A stretch of DNA of 64,000 nt from CAZLMG01 sp964560765 (GTDB lineage Bacteria; Bdellovibrionota_B; Oligoflexia; Oligoflexales; CAZLMG01). Position 1 is the first letter of the stretch, and the number at the start of each line of letters is the position of its first letter. The stretch covers positions 62,001 through 126,000 of the forward strand of contig CAZLMG010000006.1 of NCBI GenBank assembly GCA_964560765.1. Direction: 5' to 3'. Under the pieces are notes generated by a model, which was not told where the DNA came from, did no database searches, and saw nothing but the letters and a program-made list of their open reading frames with translations. Below, piece after piece: positions 1 through 8,394 of this stretch. Made by a program: the position numbers and the translations under genes.

Positions 1-131
1 TTCTAGACGGATTATACCGAGAATGCTTGGGGCGCGGGTATTGGTAGTAGTCTCGCCGCTCTCAAAGCGATCGGTAAATTTCCGATCAAAGTGAGGCCTT
101 CTTGGATAACGTGCACCTCAAAGAAATTTAG

Positions 132-278
132 GATCTGCGAGCTCTGTATGAACCGCTCGCCGAGGCTCGGCGTCAATTCGCCAATTGGCACCTGGAAGTT
201 TGTCGGGACGCACGCCCAAACTGGTATCGCTTGGTGGCGGAAATTCGTGGTCAATTGTCGGCAGAGGGTATCAAGTGA
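132..278 (+). pseudogene. Broken 3' end of an unidentified gene
   Basis: A 48-codon open stretch with protein-like composition (rich in Ala, Glu, Arg, Trp) ends in TGA at 276-278. It has no start codon of its own, because an in-frame TAG lies at 129-131. Coding-like sequence continues upstream in the same frame back to about 94, and further upstream in another frame from about 7 to 90, so at least one frameshift and one stop interrupt it. This could be a decayed gene or poor sequence at a contig end. I do not recognise the family. It converges on the dihydrouridine synthase gene, 7 bases away. Confidence 0.3.
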
Positions 279-285
279 CGAGGGC

Positions 286-1374
286 TCAATGCTCGACGCG
301 CGCCCTCATCGAGAAGCCATGGACTTCTCGATAGTGGATGAGGAAGGCGCGCAACTCGTACGTAGTCTTGCACCTTCGAACTTGCCTGCAAAAGCTGTGG
401 CCAAAGCTGAACCAGGGCGAACCGGTGACGCATAGGAAGAGGAACGAATGCAAGCGATCGGCCTCGTTCTCCACATACTGTTCCAATAGGTCGAGTAGGG
501 TCATCAGGGCTTGGCCGTATTCGGTGGCTTCTTCGCTTACCGTCCACGGCAGCGCTCGCCCTGCCAGGTGTGGGGGCTCGCCCGCATCGAACCCAAGACG
601 TTGAGCGATTTGTGCCAGAACCCAAGGGCGAACGGTGGCGGCGCGGGCGATCATGGCGCCATCAATCTGCATGTCCTGGACGACACGCAAGGCATCGTCC
701 GCCGTTTGGATGTCACCGTTGGCGACCACGGGAATGGCGCGCTTCTGGCGTATGGTTCGTACCACCTCCCAATTGGCGGCACCACTGTGTTTGGCCGCCC
801 TCGGGCGCGCATGGATGGTCAGCCAATCGGCCCCCGCGTCGGCGAGGGCGGCGGTAAAGGTATCGAGAAACTCCAGGTCCGTGACTTCTTCGCTGCCGCC
901 GCGCAATTTTACACTCACGGGCAGATTGGTGTGGCGTTTGGTGATGCGGACGACCTCTGCGGCGTAGTCCGGATCGCCCATCAAGCGAACGCCCCAATTG
1001 TGCTTGAGGGTATGCTTCACGGGGCAGCCCATATTGATGTCAAAGCCCCATGGATTCTTGGGGGCCAACTTGGCGATGGTGGGAGCAATGAAGCGTTCCT
1101 CATTTCCCAATAACTGCGGAATGAAATACTGCTCTTCGGCGGCTGTGCGCAGGAACGACGAGTGCTGGACGTTTTGCGAAGGTACGCGCCGCGTCGACAA
1201 CATTTCCGTAAAGCGCAAAGCTTGCAAGCCGGGTGGCGTATAACCGCGCACCCACTCGCGAAAGGCGACATGGCTGAGCCCCACCATGGGGGCGATCATA
1301 AAGGGGAAATCAATACCGAGCCGCAGTAGGCGAGAGTGGGAGAGACATGTATTCGTTAATTGGCAATCTTGCAC
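286..1374 (-). CDS. dus: tRNA-dihydrouridine synthase
   Basis: Flavin-dependent TIM-barrel enzyme that reduces uridines of the tRNA D-loop to dihydrouridine. The family pattern is clear: an N-terminal APMVG motif at residues 28-32, the catalytic loop NMGCP with Cys117, a VKLRGG strand near residue 155, a TIHAR strand and a VVANGDI strand near the C-terminal end of the barrel. At 362 residues it is slightly longer than usual. The open frame begins with GTG at 1374, overlapping the end of the upstream lipoprotein gene by 19 bases; an ATG at residue 26 lies too close to the flavin loop to be convincing. Which uridine it modifies (DusA, B or C type) cannot be told, and the residues after the catalytic loop diverge from the common DusC form. 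Confidence 0.9.
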   Translation of the reverse strand: MQDCQLTNTCLSHSRLLRLGIDFPFMIAPMVGLSHVAFREWVRGYTPPGLQALRFTEMLSTRRVPSQNVQHSSFLRTAAEEQYFIPQLLGNEERFIAPTIAKLAPKNPWGFDINMGCPVKHTLKHNWGVRLMGDPDYAAEVVRITKRHTNLPVSVKLRGGSEEVTDLEFLDTFTAALADAGADWLTIHARPRAAKHSGAANWEVVRTIRQKRAIPVVANGDIQTADDALRVVQDMQIDGAMIARAATVRPWVLAQIAQRLGFDAGEPPHLAGRALPWTVSEEATEYGQALMTLLDLLEQYVENEADRLHSFLFLCVTGSPWFSFGHSFCRQVRRCKTTYELRAFLIHYREVHGFSMRARVEH

Positions 1375-1967
1375 TTAAACTCGCCGGTGACGTCCGTGGT
1401 GTCCTCTTCGCTTATCGGATTGCGGGCCGAACCGTCAAGGACCGACTGCACCATGCCAGCACAGGAAAAGGTTCCTTGCGCATCACCGGTGGCAGTTGTC
1501 AGAGTGATGCTGCAGGCTCCTGCATAATTGAATAGCTTAATGTCCGTTGACACTCGGTGCATGCTGTAGCCATTGGCCGTGGTCGTATCGGTGCTAGATA
1601 CACGGGCGGTTTCGACCATGCACACATCATATTTGTTGCCGACGCTGCCGGAAGAGGTGGCGTTGTCAGCGGCCTGCGTGCAGGTATAGGATCTTGGCAC
1701 CGAGGAAAATCCCTTGATGGCCATGACCACCTTGCGCAGACGTCCGCTGGAAAAACTGAAGTTGGCCAATCCGGTGGTGCTATCAACAGTGCAGGCATCC
1801 ACTTTGGTCAACTCGATATCGCCATTTTCTGCTTCCGAAAAGCTATTGGCAAAGGTGGCTTTGGCGTACACAGTCGCTTCTTGGACCTCACTCTCCGAGT
1901 CGCCGCAACCAACGATGAGTGTTGCATACACCAGGCAGGCAACTGTCTTATGGATAGATTTGGCCAT
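1356..1967 (-). CDS. Exported lipoprotein of unknown function
   Basis: Predicted lipoprotein of 203 residues: a short positively charged start, a hydrophobic segment and the lipobox LIVGC, so the mature protein would begin at that cysteine. The rest is Ser/Thr-rich with several further cysteines (possible disulfides) and no family I recognise. ATG at 1967 is preferred over TTG at 1973 because AAGGGG sits seven bases before it. Its 3' end overlaps the dus frame, so the two are probably co-transcribed, but nothing links their functions. Confidence 0.7.
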   Translation of the reverse strand: MAKSIHKTVACLVYATLIVGCGDSESEVQEATVYAKATFANSFSEAENGDIELTKVDACTVDSTTGLANFSFSSGRLRKVVMAIKGFSSVPRSYTCTQAADNATSSGSVGNKYDVCMVETARVSSTDTTTANGYSMHRVSTDIKLFNYAGACSITLTTATGDAQGTFSCAGMVQSVLDGSARNPISEEDTTDVTGEFKCKIAN

Positions 1968-2029
1968 GATCAAACCCCTTTAACTTTGGTATGGTTCTAT
2001 CTTACCCTGACCCATGGAGGCTGTGAATC

Positions 2030-2974
2030 ATGGCGTTGTTTCCTGAAATTGAGCCCTTTGCCACCCACATGCTGCCCGTTTCGGATCTGCACACGATCTA
2101 TGTTGAGCAATGTGGAAATCCCCAAGGAAAACCGGTGATATTCCTGCATGGTGGACCGGGAGGAGGCGTTGAGCCCGTCTATCGCCGCTACTTTGATCCT
2201 AAGACTTGGCATATCATTCTGTTCGATCAGCGCGGCTGCGGCCGCAGCCAGCCCTTTTCTGAGTTGCAGGCCAATACGACCTGGGATTTGGTTGGTGATA
2301 TGGAAAAGATCCGTGAGTTTCTGCATATCGACCGATGGGTTGTGTTTGGTGGCAGCTGGGGGTCAACCTTATCGCTGGCGTATGCCGAGTCCCACCCAGA
2401 GCGTACCAAGGGTCTCGTGTTGCGTGGTATTTTCCTGGGCCGTAAGCGAGAGATGGACTGGTTATACCAGCGTGGGGCCTCGCATCTCTATCCAGATGCC
2501 TGGGAGGATTTTCTAGCTCCCATACCAGAACTGGAACGAGACGACATGATCAAAGCCTACTACGCCCGTTTGACGTCAAGCGACGGCCGCGTGCGCAGTG
2601 ATGCAGCCAAGGCTTGGAGCATTTGGGAAGCTCGCACCAGCAAGTTGGTGCCCGATGAATCGTTGATTGCGCGCTTTGGTGGCGATCAGTTTGCTGACGC
2701 ATTTGCGCGCATCGAGTGCCACTATTTCATCAATCGCTGCTTTCTCGAGCACGATCAGCAATTGCTGACTAATGCCGTCCGCTTGCAAGACATTCCCGGT
2801 GTCATCGTCCACGGTCGCTACGACATTGTTTGTACTTTGGACAACGCTTGGGAGTTGCACAAGAAGTGGCCGCGATCACAGCTATACATCGCCCCAACGT
2901 CCGGTCACTCCATGACAGAAAAGGAAACGACCGAGTTGCTGCTTCGGCACACGGCGGAGCTGGCCAATCTTTGA
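2030..2974 (+). CDS. pip: Proline iminopeptidase (peptidase family S33)
   Basis: Alpha/beta-hydrolase that removes N-terminal proline from peptides, normally cytoplasmic. The 314-residue length is standard for the family. It has HGGPG (residues 40-44, oxyanion region), DQRG at 66-69, the nucleophile elbow GGSWGS (107-112, Ser109), the acid Asp265 in GRYD and the catalytic His293 in SGHS. No signal peptide is seen. The ATG follows a GGAGG-type site about 13 bases upstream. It stands alone, divergent from the lipoprotein gene and convergent with the DUF3291-like gene. Confidence 0.93.
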   Translation: MALFPEIEPFATHMLPVSDLHTIYVEQCGNPQGKPVIFLHGGPGGGVEPVYRRYFDPKTWHIILFDQRGCGRSQPFSELQANTTWDLVGDMEKIREFLHIDRWVVFGGSWGSTLSLAYAESHPERTKGLVLRGIFLGRKREMDWLYQRGASHLYPDAWEDFLAPIPELERDDMIKAYYARLTSSDGRVRSDAAKAWSIWEARTSKLVPDESLIARFGGDQFADAFARIECHYFINRCFLEHDQQLLTNAVRLQDIPGVIVHGRYDIVCTLDNAWELHKKWPRSQLYIAPTSGHSMTEKETTELLLRHTAELANL

Positions 2975-2979
2975 TGTGG

Positions 2980-3444
2980 CTAGATAGCGCCCCCGGAGGC
3001 GGGGCGTAAATTTCTGGTATCTGGGCTTTTGAAGACGTTCAGTACGTGGAAGCGTAATGGCGGCATCTCGTGCGCCGCATGTTCGGGGTTCGGTTCTGCG
3101 ATCGGCGCAAAGTGTGCCTTGGCGGCCAAGACCCGATGGGCATCCTTCGGCTCGGGGATCTCTACCGTGGACTGGTTGAAGTGGGCTGTCGCTGCAAAGC
3201 TGCACCAACCGCGCAATTTCGGCATGGCCTCGCCATGGGCACCGCTACTCATGTACTGCCGCATCGCCCTGTCGCTGGTCCACACAGTCATGGTCCAGAA
3301 GGTGAGTGGCCATTCATACATGGTTGCTCCGGCCATGCATTCCTCGGCAGCCCGTGCCTGCAAAATGCAGCCATTACTGACGCGCAGGAAGCCACCGATT
3401 AGCCAAAAACGGCGCAGCGTCAAGCGGGTGATAGAGACAAACAT
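2980..3444 (-). CDS. DUF3291 / ABM-like ferredoxin-fold protein
   Basis: A 154-residue protein whose order of elements resembles DUF3291 and antibiotic-biosynthesis-monooxygenase-like dimeric alpha/beta barrels: an N-terminal strand (VSITRLTLRR), a middle strand with WTMTVWTS, then a helix ending in a His-rich stretch. Such proteins are small cytoplasmic oxygenase-like or ligand-binding folds, often without a known substrate. No catalytic residue can be assigned. The upstream region is cut by the scaffold gap, so its promoter cannot be judged. Family assignment is from pattern only. Confidence 0.55.
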   Translation of the reverse strand: MFVSITRLTLRRFWLIGGFLRVSNGCILQARAAEECMAGATMYEWPLTFWTMTVWTSDRAMRQYMSSGAHGEAMPKLRGWCSFAATAHFNQSTVEIPEPKDAHRVLAAKAHFAPIAEPNPEHAAHEMPPLRFHVLNVFKSPDTRNLRPASGGAI

Positions 3445-3470
3445 AGCGTGATCCTCGTGCGCGCAGCAAT

Positions 3471-3480
3471 NNNNNNNNNN
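3471..3480. other. Assembly gap (10 N)
   Basis: Ten consecutive Ns join two contigs. Ten Ns is a typical placeholder, so the true distance and even the adjacency of the flanking genes are uncertain. Confidence 0.99.
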
Positions 3481-3493
3481 CTCTGGTCGGATC

Positions 3494-4480
3494 TCAGTTC
3501 AGCAGCGCCTTCAGCATTGAGACGCGGTAGTTCTGCTGACCGTTGGGGATGTGGCAGAGACCCGCAAATACGTCCTGCTTTAGCTGCGTGCGATAGAACT
3601 CGATCAGGCCTTCGCGCTCAGATTCGCAGGCTTCATAGTCGGGAAATGCTTCAATGCTGTTCTCAATGATAAAGGGCATCGCGCCCATATTGGCGATCGT
3701 CGCTTCGTAGCGGCCGTTGATGCGTTCGGCACCGCAATAGAGAATTGCGGTTTTGGCTCTGGTCTGCTCAACAACTGCCTGCATCACTGGCAAGGCGGCT
3801 TCGCAATGGGCCTGCTCTTTAAACTCTGCAAAACGCTCGATTTCCAATCTAAGCTGTTGCCGGCCATAGTAGCCGATGGCCACCTCTAGCATCGCCATGC
3901 TCGACTTCAAGCCGACGGTGCGAACGACGATACCGTGCGCCGCTAAGTTCGTCCGAATGGCTTCCTTGAAAGTCAAAGCGCTGTAAGCCAAGATGGTGCC
4001 AAAGGCATAATTACCAGTAATGAATGGCTTCACTTCTGGATTACCGAAAGCTTCCAGTCGAGCTCCCCATAGTCGGCCGTAGTTGGCGTCGATGTAGCAG
4101 TAAGCTACAGCCGGCTCCAGGCCAGTTTGCTCGACAAACAATGCGCGTTCGCCCGGCAGAGCCGCCAGACACGCGTCTTTGGTTGGATAAGTTTCAGGAT
4201 CGAAGGCGCCAAAGTTTCGAACCGTGGACACGATGTCGGCTTTGCTTTCGGCATCGTAATAGACGGCAACGTCAATATCATTCTTCCGCTGCTCTTTACA
4301 GACACTGCGGACGACGTTGAGACCGGCACTCTTAACTTGCTCGCCGATTTGCTGGGCCAAGGCATGGCAATTCTCACCCGCAGATAGTGGATAAAAATCC
4401 ACCGCATACGTATACACACCAGCATACGCTGGTAACGCTATGAGTGTGCTGATGATACCGATTGGTAGTAATCCTCGCAT
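3494..4480 (-). CDS. Exported protein with four two-cysteine repeats
   Basis: A 328-residue exported protein with signal peptide 1-20 ending AYA. The mature part has exactly eight cysteines, arranged as four pairs with nearly equal spacing: C38-C61, C104-C128, C226-C249 and C285-C309 (22 or 23 residues between partners). Around the second and third pairs the flanking sequence also repeats: an aromatic/acidic lead, CxAALP, an EQT, a YC, then a GR and a conserved glycine before PF. This points to tandem disulfide-bonded modules in the periplasm or outside the cell. I do not recognise the family. ATG 4480 is chosen because GGGAGGG lies seven bases before it, rather than the frame opening at 4504. 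Confidence 0.75.
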   Translation of the reverse strand: MRGLLPIGIISTLIALPAYAGVYTYAVDFYPLSAGENCHALAQQIGEQVKSAGLNVVRSVCKEQRKNDIDVAVYYDAESKADIVSTVRNFGAFDPETYPTKDACLAALPGERALFVEQTGLEPAVAYCYIDANYGRLWGARLEAFGNPEVKPFITGNYAFGTILAYSALTFKEAIRTNLAAHGIVVRTVGLKSSMAMLEVAIGYYGRQQLRLEIERFAEFKEQAHCEAALPVMQAVVEQTRAKTAILYCGAERINGRYEATIANMGAMPFIIENSIEAFPDYEACESEREGLIEFYRTQLKQDVFAGLCHIPNGQQNYRVSMLKALLN

Positions 4481-4516
4481 ACTGAAGCCCTCCCTAGATT
4501 TCAAGTGACCGTCGTA

Positions 4517-4933
4517 TCAACGTACAGCTGCTGACGACATGTCCTGCAGCAGCATGAGCAAGTCCGAATCCGTGCTTTCAAATCGGAAAGCGATGTCGAT
4601 GGCGCCATGCGTCCATTGCTTGCGAAACACGTGTGCGCAAACATTGGCGCAGGAGTATTGGGCATCGTCATGTTCAAGTTGGAGCTGACAGATGTTACCT
4701 TCGGAAAACAAGGCATTCACATCTTCTTCGCACAGTCCCACATGCTCTAGACGACTTAAGGGAACCCGCGCTCCTAATGCTTGCTCAGAAATCCAAACGC
4801 CCTCTAAGGTCAGGAGCAGGCGAAAGGGACGCTGATCCATCAGAAAGCGAATCTTTCCGGAAAACGGCATTTGCTGCGGCTGCGAATTCTCGTGGCGACG
4901 CGTTAAAGGTTCGTCATAGGCGCGTTGAAACAT
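4517..4933 (-). CDS. Hypothetical protein, possibly divergent PilZ-like
   Basis: A 138-residue cytoplasmic-looking protein without signal or membrane segment. The middle part alternates hydrophobic residues as in a small beta-barrel (RFLMDQRPF, LLLTLEGVWIS) and ends in a helix rich in Asp and Leu, which loosely recalls PilZ-type domains. The defining Arg and D/N-x-S-x-x-G motifs are absent, so a PilZ call would be speculative. It lies 36 bases upstream of the four-repeat exported protein on the same strand and may share its transcript. Confidence 0.5.
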   Translation of the reverse strand: MFQRAYDEPLTRRHENSQPQQMPFSGKIRFLMDQRPFRLLLTLEGVWISEQALGARVPLSRLEHVGLCEEDVNALFSEGNICQLQLEHDDAQYSCANVCAHVFRKQWTHGAIDIAFRFESTDSDLLMLLQDMSSAAVR

Positions 4934-5016
4934 ATCTAACTAACTCCGGAACGTGCTGTATTCTTAGGATTTTACGGCATCGCTTGGACTTTGTCACAAG
5001 AAAAGAGGGGGTGGGT

Positions 5017-6459
5017 TTATCGCTGTGAATTTATGAGCTTAGGCTCAACGCTCAGCCTAGATTCGGTATCTCTGCTGGGGTCAGTGTCCGCCTGGCGCAA
5101 AATCTTCGCCAAATAGTCGCCGACGTCGCGACGGGTCAAGAACTCAAAGTGCGAGATGGCATGCATCGGCACAGGAATGATGCGCCCAAGTTGACGTTGT
5201 GGTTGGAACACGCCATCGAGTCCGGTAGCTACCTTATCGCGTTCGCTGTGAAAGCAATAAACGTTTAGCGACTGCGGGATCTCTAAGTTGTGCAGAATAC
5301 GCAGAAACTCCGAATTGGGCCGCATCTGCCAAACGTCGCGCCAAAGGTATCCAAGAGGGGTTACCAAGGCCAAATATGTGAGACGAGAACCACGAAACGG
5401 CGTCCCCATCGTGACGAGAGTGTCGCAATACTCCGCGCCTCCATGCCGCAGCAACCACCAAAGCGCCACCAGTCCGCCCTTCGAATGGGCGACGATGTGA
5501 ACACGCTTGAAGCCGTGTCGACTTACTTGGCGACGAATTTTCATGTCGAGAAATCGAGCGGCTTCTTCGATGCTGCGGGTGAAAAAAACTCCGAACATTC
5601 CGCCCAGGTTGAAGCTCATCACTTGGTAACCACGCTGGGTTAGTAGGCGCTCAAGAATGGTGAGGGCACGGCGTGACGAAAAGAAGCCGTAAACGAGAAT
5701 GACCGGGGTCTTGTCGCCGCTGTATTGCTGGGATTTGACGATGTCGTTGGTAGTGCGTGCTTCATGGATAATTTCCCGATACACCCGCTTGAGGCGCGCC
5801 CAGAGACTGCTGCCTCTCTTGCGAGAGGCGATTTCATAGACCAACAGCGGTGTCAAAGTCATGAGGGCGAATTCCATCAAGGTTCGGACGGCGGTGTTGA
5901 GTCCGGAGACATCCGTATCGAGCGAGAGTCGCGTGTACACGTAGGCTTCGGGCAATACACCGATCAAGGTGGCCCAGAACACCGCCCCGACGCGAAAATC
6001 AACAGCGCCATAAACAATCGACATGAGGTCAAAGGGGAACACGGGAATGAGGCGAGTCGCGAAGACTAACTTGTAATCTTGCGTGCGGATGAGTTTCCAT
6101 GTTGCAGGTAGATTGGCGCTTAGCCATGGTTTGGAATAGCGCCGTCCCAGGAGTTTTGCCGCGAAATACAGCAGCATGCAGGAAGCTGTCGAACCGATGG
6201 CGGTAAAGATCGTGCCCCAAAAGGGGCCAAAGGCATCGCCGCCGATGAAGGCGACGATCATCACAGGCGTGAATAGCAGTGGTCGCAAGACTGCCAAAAC
6301 AAAAAAGGAAACGGGTTGCCAGCCACCGCTTGCTAAGCAGGAACTCCAACTTTCATCGCACATCACTTTCCAAAAGGTGATGGCAATGCCCACGACGACG
6401 CTGACGATCGCCAGCTCGATCAAGAACACTGTTTGGATTTGGCGGCGATAACTGCCCAT
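5017..6459 (-). CDS. VTT (DedA/TVP38-like) membrane domain fused to a lipase domain
   Basis: A 480-residue two-part protein. Residues about 10-215 form a VTT/SNARE-associated membrane domain: several hydrophobic helices, the glycine-patterned stretch GPFWGTIFTAIG and, later, RLIPVFPFD followed by YG, as in TVP38/DedA proteins, which move lipids or affect membrane homeostasis. Residues about 250-445 form an alpha/beta-hydrolase like class 2 lipases and esterases: a VYGFF oxyanion strand, nucleophile elbow AHSKGG with Ser326, probable acid Asp408 and His437 in the ISHFEF stretch. The fusion suggests hydrolysis of a lipid delivered by the membrane part; that is inference. Transcribed divergently from the NlpC/P60 gene. 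Confidence 0.85.
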   Translation of the reverse strand: MGSYRRQIQTVFLIELAIVSVVVGIAITFWKVMCDESWSSCLASGGWQPVSFFVLAVLRPLLFTPVMIVAFIGGDAFGPFWGTIFTAIGSTASCMLLYFAAKLLGRRYSKPWLSANLPATWKLIRTQDYKLVFATRLIPVFPFDLMSIVYGAVDFRVGAVFWATLIGVLPEAYVYTRLSLDTDVSGLNTAVRTLMEFALMTLTPLLVYEIASRKRGSSLWARLKRVYREIIHEARTTNDIVKSQQYSGDKTPVILVYGFFSSRRALTILERLLTQRGYQVMSFNLGGMFGVFFTRSIEEAARFLDMKIRRQVSRHGFKRVHIVAHSKGGLVALWWLLRHGGAEYCDTLVTMGTPFRGSRLTYLALVTPLGYLWRDVWQMRPNSEFLRILHNLEIPQSLNVYCFHSERDKVATGLDGVFQPQRQLGRIIPVPMHAISHFEFLTRRDVGDYLAKILRQADTDPSRDTESRLSVEPKLINSQR

Positions 6460-6489
6460 GCGGCGATGCAGCTTTCCCTGGGGTGTGGG

Positions 6490-6517
6490 TTGCCCTGAAT
6501 GGTCGAAAAAATATAAT
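6490..6517 (+). promoter_or_regulatory. Candidate sigma-70 promoter of the NlpC/P60 gene
   Basis: TTGCCC at 6490-6495 and a perfect TATAAT at 6512-6517 are separated by 16 bases, about 40 bases before the ATG at 6557. Confidence 0.5.
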
Positions 6518-6556
6518 ATCTCGCAGTAAGGTTATTATACCCGTTTGCGAGACGTT

Positions 6557-7246
6557 ATGCCGATTCGGCCGCAAATCTTTTGTTACCTGGTGTTGCTTGC
6601 TCTTTGTTCTGCGTCAATTGCCACGGCCGAGGCGCGACAAAAGGTTTTGCAGGAAGCGGCCAATATCCTGGAAATAGCCAATATTTCCTATGCGTATGGT
6701 GGGGCGAAGCTGGGCGATGCGGCGACCTGTGAGGACTGCACTCGCTGCCTGGAGCAGCAGCAACCTAAGCCCGGGGAGCGGTTAACTTCTTGTCCGACAT
6801 GTCACCATTGCTCTCTCGACTGCAGCCATTTTGTGCATTTGATCTATCAGCGCGCCGGTATTCGCATGGGATACTTGCCAACACAGGAAATGCTGGCCTT
6901 ATCCGCAAGGCAATTATTGCAGCGCTATGGACTCATCGATTTGGGAACAGACGTCAACGCGGCGCTAGCTGGCGATCTGCTGGTATATCGCGGCCATGTC
7001 GTCATGCTGGAAACCGCCAAGGGTGGTGGGTATGGCGACATTATTCACGCCACGGGTGGCAAGGACGTTCGCGGTCCGGGTATGGGAATTCAACGGGAAC
7101 GCCGGGCGCCGCTGGCGGTTTTTCGTGGTCCATTGTTGCGCATCTTGCGCCCAAAGGCATTGGTCGGTGGTTTTCGACGACCGGTTCCTTCCATCCGCCA
7201 GGACTCCCGCTGGCAAAAGTCAGTTCCGCTGCCCGATGCGGGCTAA
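6557..7246 (+). CDS. Exported NlpC/P60-like peptidase with two CxxCxxC motifs
   Basis: A 229-residue exported enzyme of the NlpC/P60 fold, which cuts peptide bonds of peptidoglycan. After the signal peptide comes the usual N-terminal helix and YAYGG segment; the catalytic Cys89 is in DCSHF, His147 in GHVVML, and His164 in the following IIHAT strand is the likely third residue. The odd feature is an insert before the catalytic cysteine carrying two C-x2-C-x2-C motifs (Cys58, 61, 64 and Cys79, 82, 85), which could bind metal or form disulfides. ATG 6557 is preferred to the TTG at 6545. The C-terminal 35 residues are basic and of unknown role. Confidence 0.8.
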   Translation: MPIRPQIFCYLVLLALCSASIATAEARQKVLQEAANILEIANISYAYGGAKLGDAATCEDCTRCLEQQQPKPGERLTSCPTCHHCSLDCSHFVHLIYQRAGIRMGYLPTQEMLALSARQLLQRYGLIDLGTDVNAALAGDLLVYRGHVVMLETAKGGGYGDIIHATGGKDVRGPGMGIQRERRAPLAVFRGPLLRILRPKALVGGFRRPVPSIRQDSRWQKSVPLPDAG

Positions 7247-7274
7247 CCTGCGTCGACAATAGCGTTCTTTGTCA

Positions 7275-7303
7275 TTGAAATCACGGCATGTTGGGGTTAT
7301 CGT
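7275..7303 (+). promoter_or_regulatory. Candidate promoter of efp-accB-accC
   Basis: TTGAAA at 7275-7280 and TATCGT at 7298-7303 with a 17-base spacer, about 60 bases before efp. The -10 is a weak match. Confidence 0.35.
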
Positions 7304-7361
7304 CGAAAGTCTTTCGTGGACTTAACTTTGATTTTGACTTCAGCGTAGGTGATGAGCGCAC

Positions 7362-7925
7362 ATGTACAGTACCACCGATTTTCGCAAGGGCCTCAAGATT
7401 GAATACGATGGCAAACCATGGACCATCGTCGACTTCCAACATGTCAGTCCAGGCAAGGGTTCGGCCTTTACCCGCACGAAAATGCGCAACCTGGAAACCA
7501 AACAGGTGATCGAGGTGAACTTCAAGTCTGGTGAAATGGTGGGAACGCCCGATCTAGAAAAGCGCCAAATGCAGTATCTATACTTCGATGGCGAAAACTA
7601 CGTGCTGATGGACAACAATAACTTCGAGCAAGTGACCTTGAGCGCCGACGATCTCGGTGATGCAAAGTACTATGTTATCGAAAACTCTGTCGTGACGGCG
7701 ACTTTTTTTCAGGGCCGGCCGGTCGACATCGAAATCGATAACTTCTGCAATTTGCGGGTGAAGGAAACCCAACCCAACATCAAAGGCGACACTTCCGGAG
7801 GAGGCGGTAAACCCGCCACACTGGAAACTGGATTGGTCGTGACCGTACCGTTCCACGTAGCCGAGGGTGACCTTATTCGCGTCGACACACGCACAAACAA
7901 GTACCTCGAAAAAGTCAAAGCATAG
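7362..7925 (+). CDS. efp: Elongation factor P
   Basis: EF-P binds the ribosome between P and E sites and relieves stalling at runs of proline. At 187 residues it has the standard three-domain length: KOW-like domain I, an OB domain and the C-terminal OB domain ending with VDTRTNKYL-type sequence. The tip of domain I reads SPGKG with Lys32, the residue that in EpmA-containing bacteria receives beta-lysine; no epmA or epmB is in this window, so its modification is unknown. It is first in a tight group, with accB nine bases downstream, an arrangement seen in other bacteria. Several proteins encoded here carry long proline runs that would need this factor. Confidence 0.97.
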   Translation: MYSTTDFRKGLKIEYDGKPWTIVDFQHVSPGKGSAFTRTKMRNLETKQVIEVNFKSGEMVGTPDLEKRQMQYLYFDGENYVLMDNNNFEQVTLSADDLGDAKYYVIENSVVTATFFQGRPVDIEIDNFCNLRVKETQPNIKGDTSGGGGKPATLETGLVVTVPFHVAEGDLIRVDTRTNKYLEKVKA

Positions 7926-7934
7926 GATCACCGT

Positions 7935-8387
7935 ATGGATCTCAAGAAGGTTGAGAAGCTGATGGAACTCATGCGCCGCAATGGCGTCAATGAGGTCGAA
8001 GTTGACGACAAGGGTTCGAAAGTCCGTATCGTATTTGGCGGTGGAGTCGCGTTAAGCACTCCTGCCCCATTGTCGTATGCGCCGATGAATTTTGCCGATA
8101 CTTCTGACGACGCCCCGGTAACGAGCGCTGTTTCCGCCGCCGATCGTCGCAATCTGAAGGAAGTTCGTTCACCTTTCGTGGGCACCTACTATGCCTCGCC
8201 GTCTCCCGATTCTGATCCGTTTGTTCGGGTAGGTCAGCGGGTGAAAAAGGGTGATGTCCTTTGCATCATTGAGGCCATGAAGCTAATGAACGAGATCGAG
8301 GCGGAAACCGACGGAGTTATCGCCGAGATTCTGGTCAAGAACGAAGAGCCGGTTGAGTTTGACCGAGTCCTCTTCCTCATCGAATGA
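7935..8387 (+). CDS. accB: Biotin carboxyl carrier protein of acetyl-CoA carboxylase
   Basis: Carries biotin between the carboxylase and carboxyltransferase sites of acetyl-CoA carboxylase, the first step of fatty-acid synthesis. At 150 residues it has the usual N-terminal helix region, a flexible Ala/Pro/Ser linker (residues 40-70) and a biotinyl domain with the EAMKLM motif; Lys116 is the biotin site. The thumb (SPFVGTYY ... SPDSDPFV) typical of AccB is present. It is followed seven bases later by accC. Its modifying enzyme, a BirA-type ligase, is encoded at 21187-22740. Confidence 0.97.
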   Translation: MDLKKVEKLMELMRRNGVNEVEVDDKGSKVRIVFGGGVALSTPAPLSYAPMNFADTSDDAPVTSAVSAADRRNLKEVRSPFVGTYYASPSPDSDPFVRVGQRVKKGDVLCIIEAMKLMNEIEAETDGVIAEILVKNEEPVEFDRVLFLIE

Positions 8388-8394
8388 TGGCCCT

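Noticed and set aside
1557..2138. Open frame of 193 codons on the plus strand
   Set aside because: Crosses the lipoprotein and proline iminopeptidase starts on overlapping coordinates; composition looks like a shadow frame.
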